A stretch of 64,000 bases of DNA from Desulfosporosinus sp. HMP52 (lineage in GTDB: Bacteria; Bacillota; Desulfitobacteriia; Desulfitobacteriales; Desulfitobacteriaceae): positions 1 through 64,000 of the forward strand of contig NZ_JMGA01000001.1 in assembly GCF_000765145.1 (NCBI RefSeq). The letters are read 5' to 3'. The translations under genes were made by a program, and so were the position numbers. Under the pieces are notes generated by a model that had not been told where the DNA came from, did no database searches, and was given only the letters and a program-made list of their open reading frames with translations. Positions 44,629-53,282 of the stretch are shown one piece after another (positions within the stretch are counted from its first letter, which is position 1; each line of letters begins with the position of its first letter).

Positions 44629-45702
44629 ATGGATGATAAGAGGATGTATAAAGTATTGCTGGTTGATGATGAGGAATTAGAGCGCAAGATTTTGCGGTTG
44701 ACTTTACAAAATTCTGACCTGCCTATTTCAACAATCGATGAGGCTGTCAATGGACGGGATGCTTTAGAAAAAGTTCATCTCCTCCAACCGGATCTGATCA
44801 TTATGGATATCAAAATGCCTGGGATTGACGGGATTGAAGCCACCAAACAAATAAAGTCATTTTACCCCTCTACCGAAGTGATTATTTTAACCGCCTACGG
44901 AAAATTCTCCTATTCTCAACAAGCTATTAAAGCCCAAGCTACAGACTATTTACTTAAGCCAATTCAACCTCAACTACTCATTGAGGCTGTAAGACAGGCC
45001 ATAAATAGGTTTTCTCTTAAAAAATTTCAGCCCGGGCCGGCCATGGATTTTTCAAAACTAGAGGAACTGGTTAAAGACGGCGATCTTAGCGAGGGAAAGC
45101 GGCAATTAGCCCTGATTTTTGCCCATCTGACTAAAGTTGAACCTGTTCCCTCCACCGCCCTGCTTTATTCTTTCGGTTTACGACTTATGGTCATCGTTCT
45201 CCAGGCTGCCTTATCTGGAGGTGCCGATCCTGGGGAGGTGACTTCTACAGAAAATGATCTAGTGCAAGACTTATCCCATATTACCTCTCATGCGGGCCTC
45301 AAGGCCTGGGGGGATGGAATGTTGGAAAAGTGCATTAGTTTATTAAATTCAGCCATTCAACAGCATAACCAAGGGTTAACTCTCATCCGCAAAGCTATGG
45401 AGTACATTGACCAGAACTATGCTGAGAATATCTCCCTCAACATGGTGGCGAAACATGTCCATCTCAGTCCGGCTTATCTGAGTAGGATCTTTAATAAGAA
45501 CACCGGCGTGGGTTTTACGGATTACCTGACCCAAGTGCGTCTGAAAAAAGCCAAACACCGATTGCGCAGGTCTGCTGAGACAATAGATCAAATTGCCATC
45601 GCTACCGGTTTTAATTCCAGCAGCTACTTCTCGGCGATTTTCAAAAAATCCGAAGGCCTCACCCCCTCGGAATATCGAGGAAAGCATATAGGAGGCTCTT
45701 AA
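44629..45702 (+). CDS. YesN-type response regulator with AraC DNA-binding domain
   Basis: The receiver domain (VLLVDDEELERKI, phosphoacceptor in DLIIMDIKMPG, KPIQPQLL with the conserved Lys) is followed by a middle region of about 100 residues and an AraC-type double helix-turn-helix (ISLNMVAKHVHLSPAYLSRIFNK; IDQIAIATGFNSSSYFSAIFKK). It pairs with the PocR kinase by family. Both an ATG at 44629 and one at 44644 are possible starts; neither has an ideal ribosome site. It is divergent from ald. Confidence 0.92.
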   Translation: MDDKRMYKVLLVDDEELERKILRLTLQNSDLPISTIDEAVNGRDALEKVHLLQPDLIIMDIKMPGIDGIEATKQIKSFYPSTEVIILTAYGKFSYSQQAIKAQATDYLLKPIQPQLLIEAVRQAINRFSLKKFQPGPAMDFSKLEELVKDGDLSEGKRQLALIFAHLTKVEPVPSTALLYSFGLRLMVIVLQAALSGGADPGEVTSTENDLVQDLSHITSHAGLKAWGDGMLEKCISLLNSAIQQHNQGLTLIRKAMEYIDQNYAENISLNMVAKHVHLSPAYLSRIFNKNTGVGFTDYLTQVRLKKAKHRLRRSAETIDQIAIATGFNSSSYFSAIFKKSEGLTPSEYRGKHIGGS

Positions 45703-45799
45703 TATATGCTTTCCTTACTGAAACCACTTGTATTTCGCAAATATGTGTTCCCAATTAATTGCTTACTCAGGATTTTTCTATATATCTTCTTTTGCAAAA

Positions 45800-45836
45800 G
45801 AAATCAACCCGCATCGTCACAATGAGGGTTGATTTC
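45800..45836. terminator. Terminator between the response regulator and yaaA genes
   Basis: Perfect 11-base arms GAAATCAACCC and GGGTTGATTTC. The T-rich side (CTTTTGC) suits the minus-strand yaaA transcript. Confidence 0.75.
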
Positions 45837-45855
45837 TCGCTTGCATCATTAATAT

Positions 45856-46605
45856 CTATTTGGTGGTCTTCACAAATACAAAGGTGTTGTCATCTGACAG
45901 ATCATCCATATATAGGAACCCAAGTCGATTAAACCTTTTGATTTCAGCCAAATCTTCAACAGCGTTTTCAGCCAGGAAACGTACCATTTCGCCGCGAGCC
46001 ATTTTCACATAAACCCCTTTTTCGATAACCTTACCGTCGATCAGCTCGCCAAATTTGCAGGTAACATAGTTGATGTCGGCAGTTAAGTATTTTTCAACAG
46101 TTTTACTGTATTCAGCGGAAGCAAGATTCAAAATCCTGGTATCATTCTGGGTTAACTCCCGATAGATATCATCTTTCCAATAGTCATATAGATTATGACA
46201 GAAAGGGGTTTTCAGCTTTGCCTGCATTTCCAAGCGATAGGGTACAACTCCATCAAAAGGTTTCAATATCCCGTAAAATCCCGAGAGAATCCGCAGATGG
46301 TCTTCAATGTAGTCAAAGTAGCCATCCTCAAATACCTGCGGGGCCATGTACATGTACTGAATGCCATCGTAGGATAAAATGGCCGGGTTTGTATACCTGC
46401 ATAAATCCATTCTTTGATAGCGTTCATAGTTCAGCCTGGCAATCTCATCGTTACAACAAAGCAGCTTTTTAAGTTCAATATAGGTTAGGTTTTGGAGATA
46501 TTCCTTGAGCTGTTGAGTTTTTTCAAGATAGACAGGGGCTTGGCGAGAGGGAAGAAAATCCCCATCCATATTCATCTTCTTAGCCGGAGAGATTATGATC
46601 TTCAA
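45856..46605 (-). CDS. yaaA: YaaA (DUF328) peroxide-stress protein
   Basis: YaaA proteins lower free iron and DNA damage during peroxide stress in E. coli. The 249-residue protein begins with the family motif MKIIISPAKKMN and has the conserved YDGIQYMYM, SGFYGILKPFDGVVPYRLEM and CKFGEL segments. It is monocistronic, between two hairpin-bounded regions. Confidence 0.93.
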   Translation of the reverse strand: MKIIISPAKKMNMDGDFLPSRQAPVYLEKTQQLKEYLQNLTYIELKKLLCCNDEIARLNYERYQRMDLCRYTNPAILSYDGIQYMYMAPQVFEDGYFDYIEDHLRILSGFYGILKPFDGVVPYRLEMQAKLKTPFCHNLYDYWKDDIYRELTQNDTRILNLASAEYSKTVEKYLTADINYVTCKFGELIDGKVIEKGVYVKMARGEMVRFLAENAVEDLAEIKRFNRLGFLYMDDLSDDNTFVFVKTTK

Positions 46606-46725
46606 TATATATCATCCTTAAGTTAAGATAACCTAGTCAGAACCATATTCTGGATTCTCCACGAGAATATTACCTTATCACTTAACTTGTCTCATCGTCT
46701 ACAACGAGCATTCTTGAATTCCAAA

Positions 46726-46881
46726 TCACCTCTTTGCAAAGAGTTTACACCCTTTCCTCCACAAATCCTCAAAGAATCCCACAAAATCCACACCAAATTG
46801 ATTAATGATATTCATAAAAACTCTCAAAATCAGTGTAGTCAATAATAGAGCAATTACAATACCCACAATACCGTTATTCAT
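46726..46881 (-). CDS. 51-residue single-helix membrane peptide
   Basis: A short frame starts at ATG 46881 with a near-perfect ribosome site (GGAGGTGGAGTTGAT) and ends at 46728-46726. It has a hydrophobic helix (IVGIVIALLLTTLILRVFM) after a short polar start, an amphipathic middle part and a basic tail (WRKGCKLFAKR). The ribosome site and membrane pattern argue that it is a real gene. The function is unknown; size and shape suit a small regulator, a toxin or a membrane-complex peptide. A conserved leader hairpin lies 33 bases upstream. Confidence 0.7.
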   Translation of the reverse strand: MNNGIVGIVIALLLTTLILRVFMNIINQFGVDFVGFFEDLWRKGCKLFAKR

Positions 46882-46913
46882 ATCAACTCCACCTCCCTAG
46901 ACAAGCTAAAAAT

Positions 46914-46957
46914 TAAAGGCTAACAACTCTTGTCAGCCTCATGTTGCAATAATTTGG
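46914..46957 (-). promoter_or_regulatory. Leader hairpin shared with 37610-37655
   Basis: On the minus strand AGGCTGACAAGAGTTGTTAGCCT folds perfectly except for one pair and is followed by TTAATTTTT, like a terminator or attenuator placed before the 51-residue peptide gene. It begins with a possible nine-codon leader frame (MRLTRVVSL). The rest of 46606-47134 holds nothing else I can name. Confidence 0.5.
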
Positions 46958-47134
46958 TTTCTTACTTCGGATAAAGACTTTATATTTGGAAATTGAAGTA
47001 TCTACCACGGTGTTACAAACCCTTGTAATTTATTATACCCTAAATTTCCTAGGATGAAAATAATTCCAGGTTCTGAATAGTTCTAGAGGCTATGGCACAT
47101 ATTAGTCAAAAATCAATGCTTTGGGGAGGAACTT

Positions 47135-48136
47135 ATGAAAGAACATCACATAAGCTTAACAACTCCTGAGATTGCAGGTTTATGGAAAACATACATGCAA
47201 AATACCTCTAATTTATGTGTCTTTAAGCATTTTGAGCCCTATATTCAGGACTCCGAAATCAAGCCCTTAGTTATTGAACAAATAAACCTTTTGCAAAAGT
47301 TCACGGCTAAAATCACAGAGATTTTCTCAAACGAAAATTTCCCTGTACCACAAGGTTTTTCTGATGAGGATATAAATTTGTCTGCCCCTGCCCTTTACAC
47401 AGACTTATATGGACTTAGCTATGTCTACAGATTTAATCAAATAGTATTTAGTGATTATGCTGTGACAATAACCAAAGTAGCCCGGACTGATGTGGTTGAA
47501 TTTTTTTATGAATGCTTAAATTTGAGTGGTGCCTTATTTAAAAAAGCATTAACCCTTATGTTGTCTAAAGGGATTTATGATAGACCTCCCAAAATGCCTT
47601 ATCCTCACCAGGTAGAGTTTATTAAAAAAAGAGATTCTCTCATCGAAACCTGGTTTGGTGAGCATAGACCCTTAAATGCTATGGAATTAGGCGAAATATT
47701 TTATATCATTGAGAGAAATTATATTGGCATTCTTATGTTAATGGGTTTTATTCAAGTGATGCAAGACCGAGAAATTAAAGATTATCTGCTGAAAGGAAAA
47801 GATCTAGCTGAAAAACAAATTGATATCTTTAATAAAATTCTCAAAGATGAAGAACATTTGGGTAATATGCCTGTAAGTATGGAGGTAACTGATTCAACCG
47901 TCTCCCCTTTTTCGGATAAGTTGATTATGTTCCTGATTTCAACATCCGCTTCGGCAGGAATCTATTTATGCGCATATGCAATGTCGCTCTCGATGAGAAA
48001 AGATTTAGCTGTTCATTATGCAGCTTTGATGGTGGAAATATCCCGATATGGCGAGGAAGGCATGAAGCTCATGATTGAACGAGGCTGGATGGAACAGCCG
48101 CCGGAGTCCTTTGATAGGGCAGCTTTTCAGCATTAG
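47135..48136 (+). CDS. DUF3231 family protein
   Basis: The 333-residue helical protein has two related halves of about 165 residues, each a four-helix bundle (the start LTTPEIAGLWKTYMQNTS recurs as RPLNAMELGEIFYIIERNY). DUF3231 proteins are found in spore-forming Firmicutes and are often spore-coat or spore-associated; a precise function is not known. A GGGGAGGAA site precedes the ATG. A strong hairpin follows the gene. Confidence 0.85.
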   Translation: MKEHHISLTTPEIAGLWKTYMQNTSNLCVFKHFEPYIQDSEIKPLVIEQINLLQKFTAKITEIFSNENFPVPQGFSDEDINLSAPALYTDLYGLSYVYRFNQIVFSDYAVTITKVARTDVVEFFYECLNLSGALFKKALTLMLSKGIYDRPPKMPYPHQVEFIKKRDSLIETWFGEHRPLNAMELGEIFYIIERNYIGILMLMGFIQVMQDREIKDYLLKGKDLAEKQIDIFNKILKDEEHLGNMPVSMEVTDSTVSPFSDKLIMFLISTSASAGIYLCAYAMSLSMRKDLAVHYAALMVEISRYGEEGMKLMIERGWMEQPPESFDRAAFQH

Positions 48137-48159
48137 AATAAACAGAGCCAGTGATAGAT

Positions 48160-48633
48160 TTAACAAAAAGGCAGAAGAAAGAATAGCAATAAAGTATTCT
48201 TTCTTCTGCCTTTCTCCCAGCCGCATTCCGTGCAGAGGGAGCAGGGTCCAGCCCAGAGAGCAAAGGCTTTGTAGTAGCCCGCCACAAAGGCCTCCCCTTC
48301 CGCCTTCAGGATCAGCCGCTGAAAATCCGCCGTAGGCGGTGTCCCTTCGATGAGCAGGCAATCCCTATAGTCCCGGAGCATCTCCCGGGTCTTTTCGGCA
48401 GGAAGGCTGTCCGGCGGACAGTGAGGTTTACCGTATTCAGTACAGCCAAACCGGCAGTGCAAATCGACCCAGCCTGGAACCACAATATCTCCCGCTGAAA
48501 TCAGACGTATACTGCTGAAGCCAAACCTTCTAAGCCTGGCCATAAGCTGAGCCTTACGGTCTAGGCAAAGATTTTCAAGGCATAAAGCATCTTTGGCGGC
48601 GAAGATCAGCGCTGTATCTGAAGCAGGGGGCAA
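48160..48633 (-). pseudogene. DUF2284 metal-binding protein, truncated at its C terminus
   Basis: The match to DUF2284 runs from ISAGDIVVPGWVDLHC through CPPDSLPAEKTREML, DCLLIEG and AGPCSLCTEC. After TEC the family's last 40-50 residues, with further cysteines, are missing; the frame reads straight through the terminator hairpin at 48169-48211 instead. The start is a TTG with a poor ribosome site. A deletion has probably joined the gene to the terminator. It lies 65 bases after the second ThiC-like gene and may once have belonged to that operon. Confidence 0.75.
48169..48211. terminator. Long perfect terminator hairpin
   Basis: The 17-base arms AGGCAGAAGAAAGAATA and TATTCTTTCTTCTGCCT pair fully over a nine-base loop, and TTTTTGTT follows on the minus strand. 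It lies at the junction of the DUF3231 gene and the truncated DUF2284 gene. Confidence 0.88.
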
Positions 48634-48697
48634 AAGCTCAGAGACTGGGGATCATTGTTTGGATATACTAAAGTGTTTTTCATCATACCTTGCCTCT

Positions 48698-49984
48698 TTA
48701 CGCGATCCCAAAATATTCGGCAGCGACCTGGGCGGCACAGCCGGTTCCGCAGACAACACAACCGTGATCATCACCGACTGCCGCAGTAGCCTTTAATTGT
48801 TCAGGATAAAGAGCCGCCTTAATTTGCCTGTCCAGGTTCTGGGCAACGCGGGCCTTAGCCATTTCCAGATCTCTAGCCCAGGCTTGTTGATTGCCTTTGG
48901 CAATATCCGCAATGTGGGCCGCCATTCGGGTAGTAATCACTCCGGTTCGGACGTCTTCCTCAGTGGGCAGACCCAAGTGCTCGGCCGGGGTCAGATAGCA
49001 GAGGAAATCTGCACCACAGGCTCCGATCAGCGCCCCACCGATGGCTCCGCTGATGTGATCATAACCTGGCGTTACATCCGTTGCCAAAGTGCCCAGGATA
49101 TAGTAAGGGGCGTTATTGCATAGTCTTTTCTGCACTTGCATGGTTGCCTCCACATGATTGAGGGGTACATGCCCGGGTCCTTCCACCATGACTTGAACAC
49201 CGGCCTCCTGGGCTCGCCTGGTAAGTTCCCCCTGGATGATCATGCCCTGGAGCTGAGCACCGTCCAAGGAATCTGCAATACTGCCGGGCCGGATGGCATC
49301 CCCCAGGCTTAAGGTAACATCATAAGCCTTTAATATTTCCAGCACCCGGTCAAATTTTTCGTAGAGGGGATTCTCTTTCTGATTGTGCAGCATCCAGCCG
49401 GTGAGGAAAGCACCACCCCGGCTGACCACGTCCGTTACCCGTCCGGTAGCCTGCATTCTTTTAATGACGTCCATATTCAGAGCACAATGAATCGCCATAA
49501 AATCCAGCCCGTCCGCCGCTTGTCTTTCAATAACCTCAAAAATATCCTCTTCTCTCATACTGACAACACTGCCGTATTTTTCAATAGCCTCAATCCCGGC
49601 CTGGTAAATCATGGTGCTCCCCACGGCCACATGAGCCAGGGACAAGGACTGCTTCCTCATGCCGTCAATATCTTTTCCAGTACTTAAATCCATAAAGCTG
49701 TCGCAGCCGGCTTCTTCTGCAATGGCCAGCTTGCGAGCTTCCATTTCCATGTCATCGCGATCGCTGGAGGTGCCAATCAGGGCATTAACTTTAATTCGCA
49801 AGCCTGCCCCTATTCCACAGTATTTGAATTCCTTGCGGTTTTTGTTTCTGGGAATGACGATTCTCCCTTCGGCAACTTCCTGGCGGATAAATTCCGCCTC
49901 AAGATTCTCATCAGCCGCCACAACTTCCATTTCCTCGGTAATGATCCCGGCCCGGGCTTTTAAAACCTGTGTCATATTAACCAC
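48698..49984 (-). CDS. bzaB: ThiC-like radical SAM enzyme, BzaB-type (B12 lower ligand)
   Basis: ThiC and its paralogues BzaA, BzaB and BzaF rearrange aminoimidazole ribotide by radical chemistry; ThiC makes the thiamin pyrimidine and the Bza enzymes make 5-hydroxybenzimidazole for cobamides. The 428-residue protein has FMAIHCALNMD, LSLGDAIRPGS, VEGPGHVPL and GYDHISGAIGG, and the C-terminal cluster motif CVVCGTGC (CX2CX3C). The second gene of a ThiC-like pair in a cobalamin-riboswitch operon is expected to be BzaB. The family is certain; the BzaB name rests on context and gene order. Confidence 0.8.
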   Translation of the reverse strand: MVNMTQVLKARAGIITEEMEVVAADENLEAEFIRQEVAEGRIVIPRNKNRKEFKYCGIGAGLRIKVNALIGTSSDRDDMEMEARKLAIAEEAGCDSFMDLSTGKDIDGMRKQSLSLAHVAVGSTMIYQAGIEAIEKYGSVVSMREEDIFEVIERQAADGLDFMAIHCALNMDVIKRMQATGRVTDVVSRGGAFLTGWMLHNQKENPLYEKFDRVLEILKAYDVTLSLGDAIRPGSIADSLDGAQLQGMIIQGELTRRAQEAGVQVMVEGPGHVPLNHVEATMQVQKRLCNNAPYYILGTLATDVTPGYDHISGAIGGALIGACGADFLCYLTPAEHLGLPTEEDVRTGVITTRMAAHIADIAKGNQQAWARDLEMAKARVAQNLDRQIKAALYPEQLKATAAVGDDHGCVVCGTGCAAQVAAEYFGIA

Positions 49985-49994
49985 CTTTCCCTTC

Positions 49995-51296
49995 TTAACA
50001 GCTATGCTTGGTTGTGTTCAGATACTTAGAAACAATTTCCATAGCACAATACTTCCCGCACATGGCGCAGGCCGTAGATTCCCCGCTGTTACGGGTTTTC
50101 CTGATCTCTTCCGCTCTGGGCGGGTCTATGGCCAGTTCCAATTGTCTTTTCCAGTCCAGTTGCTTGCGGGCCAGAGACATTTCCAAATCCCACTGCCAGG
50201 CTTCTTTACTCCCTTTGGCCAGATCGCCGGCATGGGCAGCAATCCGGGCGGCTATAACTCCCTCCCGCACCTGATCAGCACTGGGTACTCCGATATGTTC
50301 AGCAGGGGTGACATAACAAAGAAATTCCGCCCCTGCCCAGGCACTGAGGGCACCTCCTATTGCAGCATTGATATGGTCATAACCGGCAGCAATATCCGTC
50401 AGCAATGGCCCGAAGACAAAATAGGGAGCACCCTGACAAAGACTCTTCTGCAAAGTAACCGTGGCCTTCACATGCTCAAGAGGCATATGCCCGGGACCTT
50501 TAATCATAATTTGGACCCCCGCTGCCCTGGCCCGTCTGACCAGTTCTCCTAGGATAACCAATTCCTGAACCTGGGCTCCGTCCAGGGAATCTGCCAGACA
50601 CCCCGGCCTCATCCCATCAGCCAGGCTGAGAGTAACATTATATTTCCGGGCAATTGCCAAGACCCGGTCATATTGTTGATAAAGAGGATTTTCACATTCA
50701 TTGGCAACCATCCAGCCGATCAAATGAGCACCTCCGTAACTCACCAGGGGATCAATGCGGCCATCTTTCTTGGCTCGTTCCACAACATCCATGGTCGTTG
50801 CACAGTGTAAGGCCAAGAAGTCAACGCCGTCTGCCGCCTGCCGTTCAATAACCTCAAACATTTCCTCGGCTGTCATTTTCACTGTGGAACCGTACTTTTT
50901 CCCAGCTTCAGCGATGGCCTGATAAACAGGGAGTGTGCCAACGGGTACGGAAGCAGAATTCAGGGTTTCTAGGCGCATGGCATCAATATCGCCGCTGACG
51001 CTCAGATCCATGAGAGCATCTGTACCTGCCAACAAGGCTGTTTTGACCTTGCCGACTTCTTCACTAATGGAAGCTTCACTGCCGTAAAGACCGATACTGG
51101 CACTAACCTTTGTCCGCAGCCCCTTGCCAATACCTACAGGAATAAGCGTCTTATGGTTGATATTTCCGGGGATGACAATTGTACCCGCTGCAACTCCCTG
51201 CCTGATAAATTCCGGGGAGACTTTCTCCCGAGCTGCTACCTGCTCCATTTCAGAAGTAATTGTTCCTTCCAAGGCCCTTGTTAATAAACTCATCAT
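49995..51296 (-). CDS. bzaA: ThiC-like radical SAM enzyme, BzaA-type (B12 lower ligand)
   Basis: The 433-residue protein is ThiC-like throughout, with IVIPGNINHK, LSLADGMRPGCLADS, GYDHINAAIGG and the cluster motif CAMCGKYC. It departs from ThiC at conserved places: the VEGPGH motif of its neighbour and of true ThiC is IKGPGH here (Glu to Lys), and SRGGAFLTGW is SYGGAHLIGW. Such changes suit a paralogue with altered chemistry. In known bza operons BzaA and BzaB act together on aminoimidazole ribotide. It lies 74 bases after purF and 10 bases before the second paralogue. Confidence 0.8.
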   Translation of the reverse strand: MMSLLTRALEGTITSEMEQVAAREKVSPEFIRQGVAAGTIVIPGNINHKTLIPVGIGKGLRTKVSASIGLYGSEASISEEVGKVKTALLAGTDALMDLSVSGDIDAMRLETLNSASVPVGTLPVYQAIAEAGKKYGSTVKMTAEEMFEVIERQAADGVDFLALHCATTMDVVERAKKDGRIDPLVSYGGAHLIGWMVANECENPLYQQYDRVLAIARKYNVTLSLADGMRPGCLADSLDGAQVQELVILGELVRRARAAGVQIMIKGPGHMPLEHVKATVTLQKSLCQGAPYFVFGPLLTDIAAGYDHINAAIGGALSAWAGAEFLCYVTPAEHIGVPSADQVREGVIAARIAAHAGDLAKGSKEAWQWDLEMSLARKQLDWKRQLELAIDPPRAEEIRKTRNSGESTACAMCGKYCAMEIVSKYLNTTKHSC

Positions 51297-51370
51297 TATC
51301 CTCCTTTGAACCTCTTATTGCTCACAATAATTCCTATTAATTGTCTGTTATCTGCCTACCCTCCCTTTTT

Positions 51371-52771
51371 TTAACCGGTTTCCTGCTCAACAACCGGAAC
51401 GGGATAAATCCCGTCGAAACACGCTGTACAAAACTCCTTAGGACGCCGCAAAACTTGAAGCATGCCTTTTAAACTAAGGTATTGCAGGCTGTCCGCCCCC
51501 ACATATTGCCTGATTTCTTCGAGAGTCCGCCGGGCAGCAACAAGTTCAGCAGCTGAAGGAATATCTATGCCATAATAACAGGGAAAGCTTAAGGGAGGAG
51601 AAGCCACCAGAAGATGAACCTCTTTTGCCCCTGCTTCTCTGAGCATTCGGATAATTTGACAACTGGTGGTTCCCCGGACAAGAGAATCGTCCACGACTAC
51701 TACCCTTTGCCCTTGAATTACATCGCTGATAACATCAAATTTCATCCTGACAGCCAGTTCCCGATTCTTCTGTCCAGGCTTGATGAAAGTCCTCCCTATG
51801 TACCTGTTTCTAAGCAAACCTTCCCGGAAGGGCAAACCGCATTCCTCGGCGTATCCCATGGCCATTGCCGTCCCGGACTCGGGAATTGAAATCACCAGGT
51901 CTCCAGCCACCGGATGCTCTCTGGCCAACTCACTGCCAAACTTTCTGCGAACTGAATTCACGGAACTGCCGTCCATCACACTATCTGAACGTGCCAAGTA
52001 AATGTATTCAAAAATACACAGGCGTCTGCACCCTCCCGGAAAGCTCTGTCTGAAATTAACCCCGTTTTTATCAATAATTACACCCTCTCCGGGATCAATT
52101 TCCCTGACTAACTCTCCGCCGGCAGCCTTAAGGGCACAGGTTTCTGAAGCCAGTATATAACCTGATTCCATCCCTTTCAGTTTCCCCAGGCATAATGGCC
52201 TCATTCCGTAAGGGTCCCTCAGGCCAATGAGACTGTTTTCTGTCATTAGCACCAAGGAATAAGAACCGGATATTTCCTTCAGAAAGAGTTCAAGGAGTTG
52301 CTCCAGGGAGAAATTTCTGTAATGGGCCAGAAATCTCAAAAAGATTTCACTATCCAGGTTTGGATAACCGAATGATCCGGTTTGGTCCAGCCGTTTTTTT
52401 AATTGACAGGCATTCGTTATATTCCCATTATGGGCTACTGCCACACTGCCCTTGTCATCTTTATACAATAAAGGCTGAGCATTAGCTTCCGAACTGTCGC
52501 CGCCGGTGGAATACCTGACATGTCCGATTGCTATATTCCCCTTTAATACAGATAAACTAGCTTTATTGAAGACTTCCGTAACCAGACCCATTTTTTTGTG
52601 CACTTTGATTTGCTTCCCGTCTGAAACCGCTATACCGGCACTTTCCTCTCCCCTATGCTGCAGTGCGTTGAGACCATAGTAGGTTTTCAGGGACACATTA
52701 TTTCCCGGAGCATAAATACCCAATACACCACATTCATCCCGAGGTTTATCATGAAATTCCCAAGGGCACAT
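51371..52771 (-). CDS. purF: Amidophosphoribosyltransferase in a cobalamin-controlled operon
   Basis: PurF makes phosphoribosylamine from PRPP and glutamine, the first step toward aminoimidazole ribotide. The propeptide MCPWEFHDKPRDE precedes the nucleophilic Cys of CGVLGIYAPG. The glutaminase domain (GHVRYSTGGDSS, SLEQLLELFLKE) is followed by the transferase domain with the PRPP loop VVVVDDSLVRGTT. Cysteines in CRRLCIFEY and FCTACFDG suit the usual [4Fe-4S] cluster. ATG 52771 has GGAGGAGAG upstream; the frame start at 52816 lies in the leader. It is not in a purine operon but precedes two ThiC-like genes, so it probably feeds them. Confidence 0.93.
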   Translation of the reverse strand: MCPWEFHDKPRDECGVLGIYAPGNNVSLKTYYGLNALQHRGEESAGIAVSDGKQIKVHKKMGLVTEVFNKASLSVLKGNIAIGHVRYSTGGDSSEANAQPLLYKDDKGSVAVAHNGNITNACQLKKRLDQTGSFGYPNLDSEIFLRFLAHYRNFSLEQLLELFLKEISGSYSLVLMTENSLIGLRDPYGMRPLCLGKLKGMESGYILASETCALKAAGGELVREIDPGEGVIIDKNGVNFRQSFPGGCRRLCIFEYIYLARSDSVMDGSSVNSVRRKFGSELAREHPVAGDLVISIPESGTAMAMGYAEECGLPFREGLLRNRYIGRTFIKPGQKNRELAVRMKFDVISDVIQGQRVVVVDDSLVRGTTSCQIIRMLREAGAKEVHLLVASPPLSFPCYYGIDIPSAAELVAARRTLEEIRQYVGADSLQYLSLKGMLQVLRRPKEFCTACFDGIYPVPVVEQETG

Positions 52772-52800
52772 TATCCTCTCCTCCTTAGAAAAAATAAAAA

Positions 52801-52837
52801 ACAAAAAAACCCGCAACTCAATAGAGCGCGGATTTTT
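52801..52837 (-). terminator. Riboswitch-controlled intrinsic terminator
   Basis: On the minus strand AAAATCCGC and GCGGGTTTTTTT form a stem over a loop of about 14 bases, followed by a long run of T. It lies between the cobalamin aptamer and purF, the place of the expression platform. Confidence 0.8.
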
Positions 52838-52869
52838 CCATCATCCTCACCTAAACCGGCTTATAACGC

Positions 52870-53045
52870 GAAGCCGATGCTAAGTATTTTACAGGCAGGT
52901 CTCCTGACTCAGGCTCACAGCTTTCTTGCCTCCTTCCTCCTTACAGAGTGGTCATGGCCAAAGCTCCCCTTTACAGTGGCGGGTCCGTCCGGGACTTGCA
53001 CCCGGTTCCCTATTCTCCCTCATTGGGCACCTGTAAAATTATGTT
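52870..53045 (-). promoter_or_regulatory. Cobalamin riboswitch
   Basis: On the minus strand the aptamer core is clear: AGGTGCCC near the 5' end, the GGGAA bulge, CGGGTGCAAGTCCCG stem-loop, CGGACCCGCCACTGT core and the B12 box AGTCAGGAGACCTGCCTGT near 52889-52910. Binding of adenosylcobalamin normally turns genes off by transcription termination, and a terminator lies just downstream. It controls purF and the two ThiC-like genes. Confidence 0.95.
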
Positions 53046-53209
53046 TATTTACTAATGTCAATATTACTTAAGAAAATCGGGCCTGTCAAGTACAACTTCA
53101 CTGAATTGTCAGAAAAACTACTAAGCCAATTTTTTAATTCCCTGGGTTTCCTTTCTTCCTGGCATTGCCAGGGAATGAATCAAAGATCTCGCATACGGAC
53201 AATCATCAA

Positions 53210-53250
53210 GCTGACCCCAGATTCGAATGGTATTCGAATCTGGGGTCAGC
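53210..53250. repeat. Perfect 41-base palindrome
   Basis: The 19-base arms GCTGACCCCAGATTCGAAT and ATTCGAATCTGGGGTCAGC pair fully over GGT. It lies downstream of the metallophosphatase gene and has only weak T tracts, so it could be a terminator or a dispersed palindromic element. Confidence 0.75.
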
Positions 53251-53282
53251 TCCTCTTTAGCGGTTTCATCCTCAACTTGCGG

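Noticed and set aside
48698-51296. Calling both ThiC-like genes thiamin pyrimidine synthases
   Set aside because: The operon leader is a cobalamin riboswitch, not a TPP riboswitch; two tandem copies and the altered EGPGH motif favour Bza-type enzymes.
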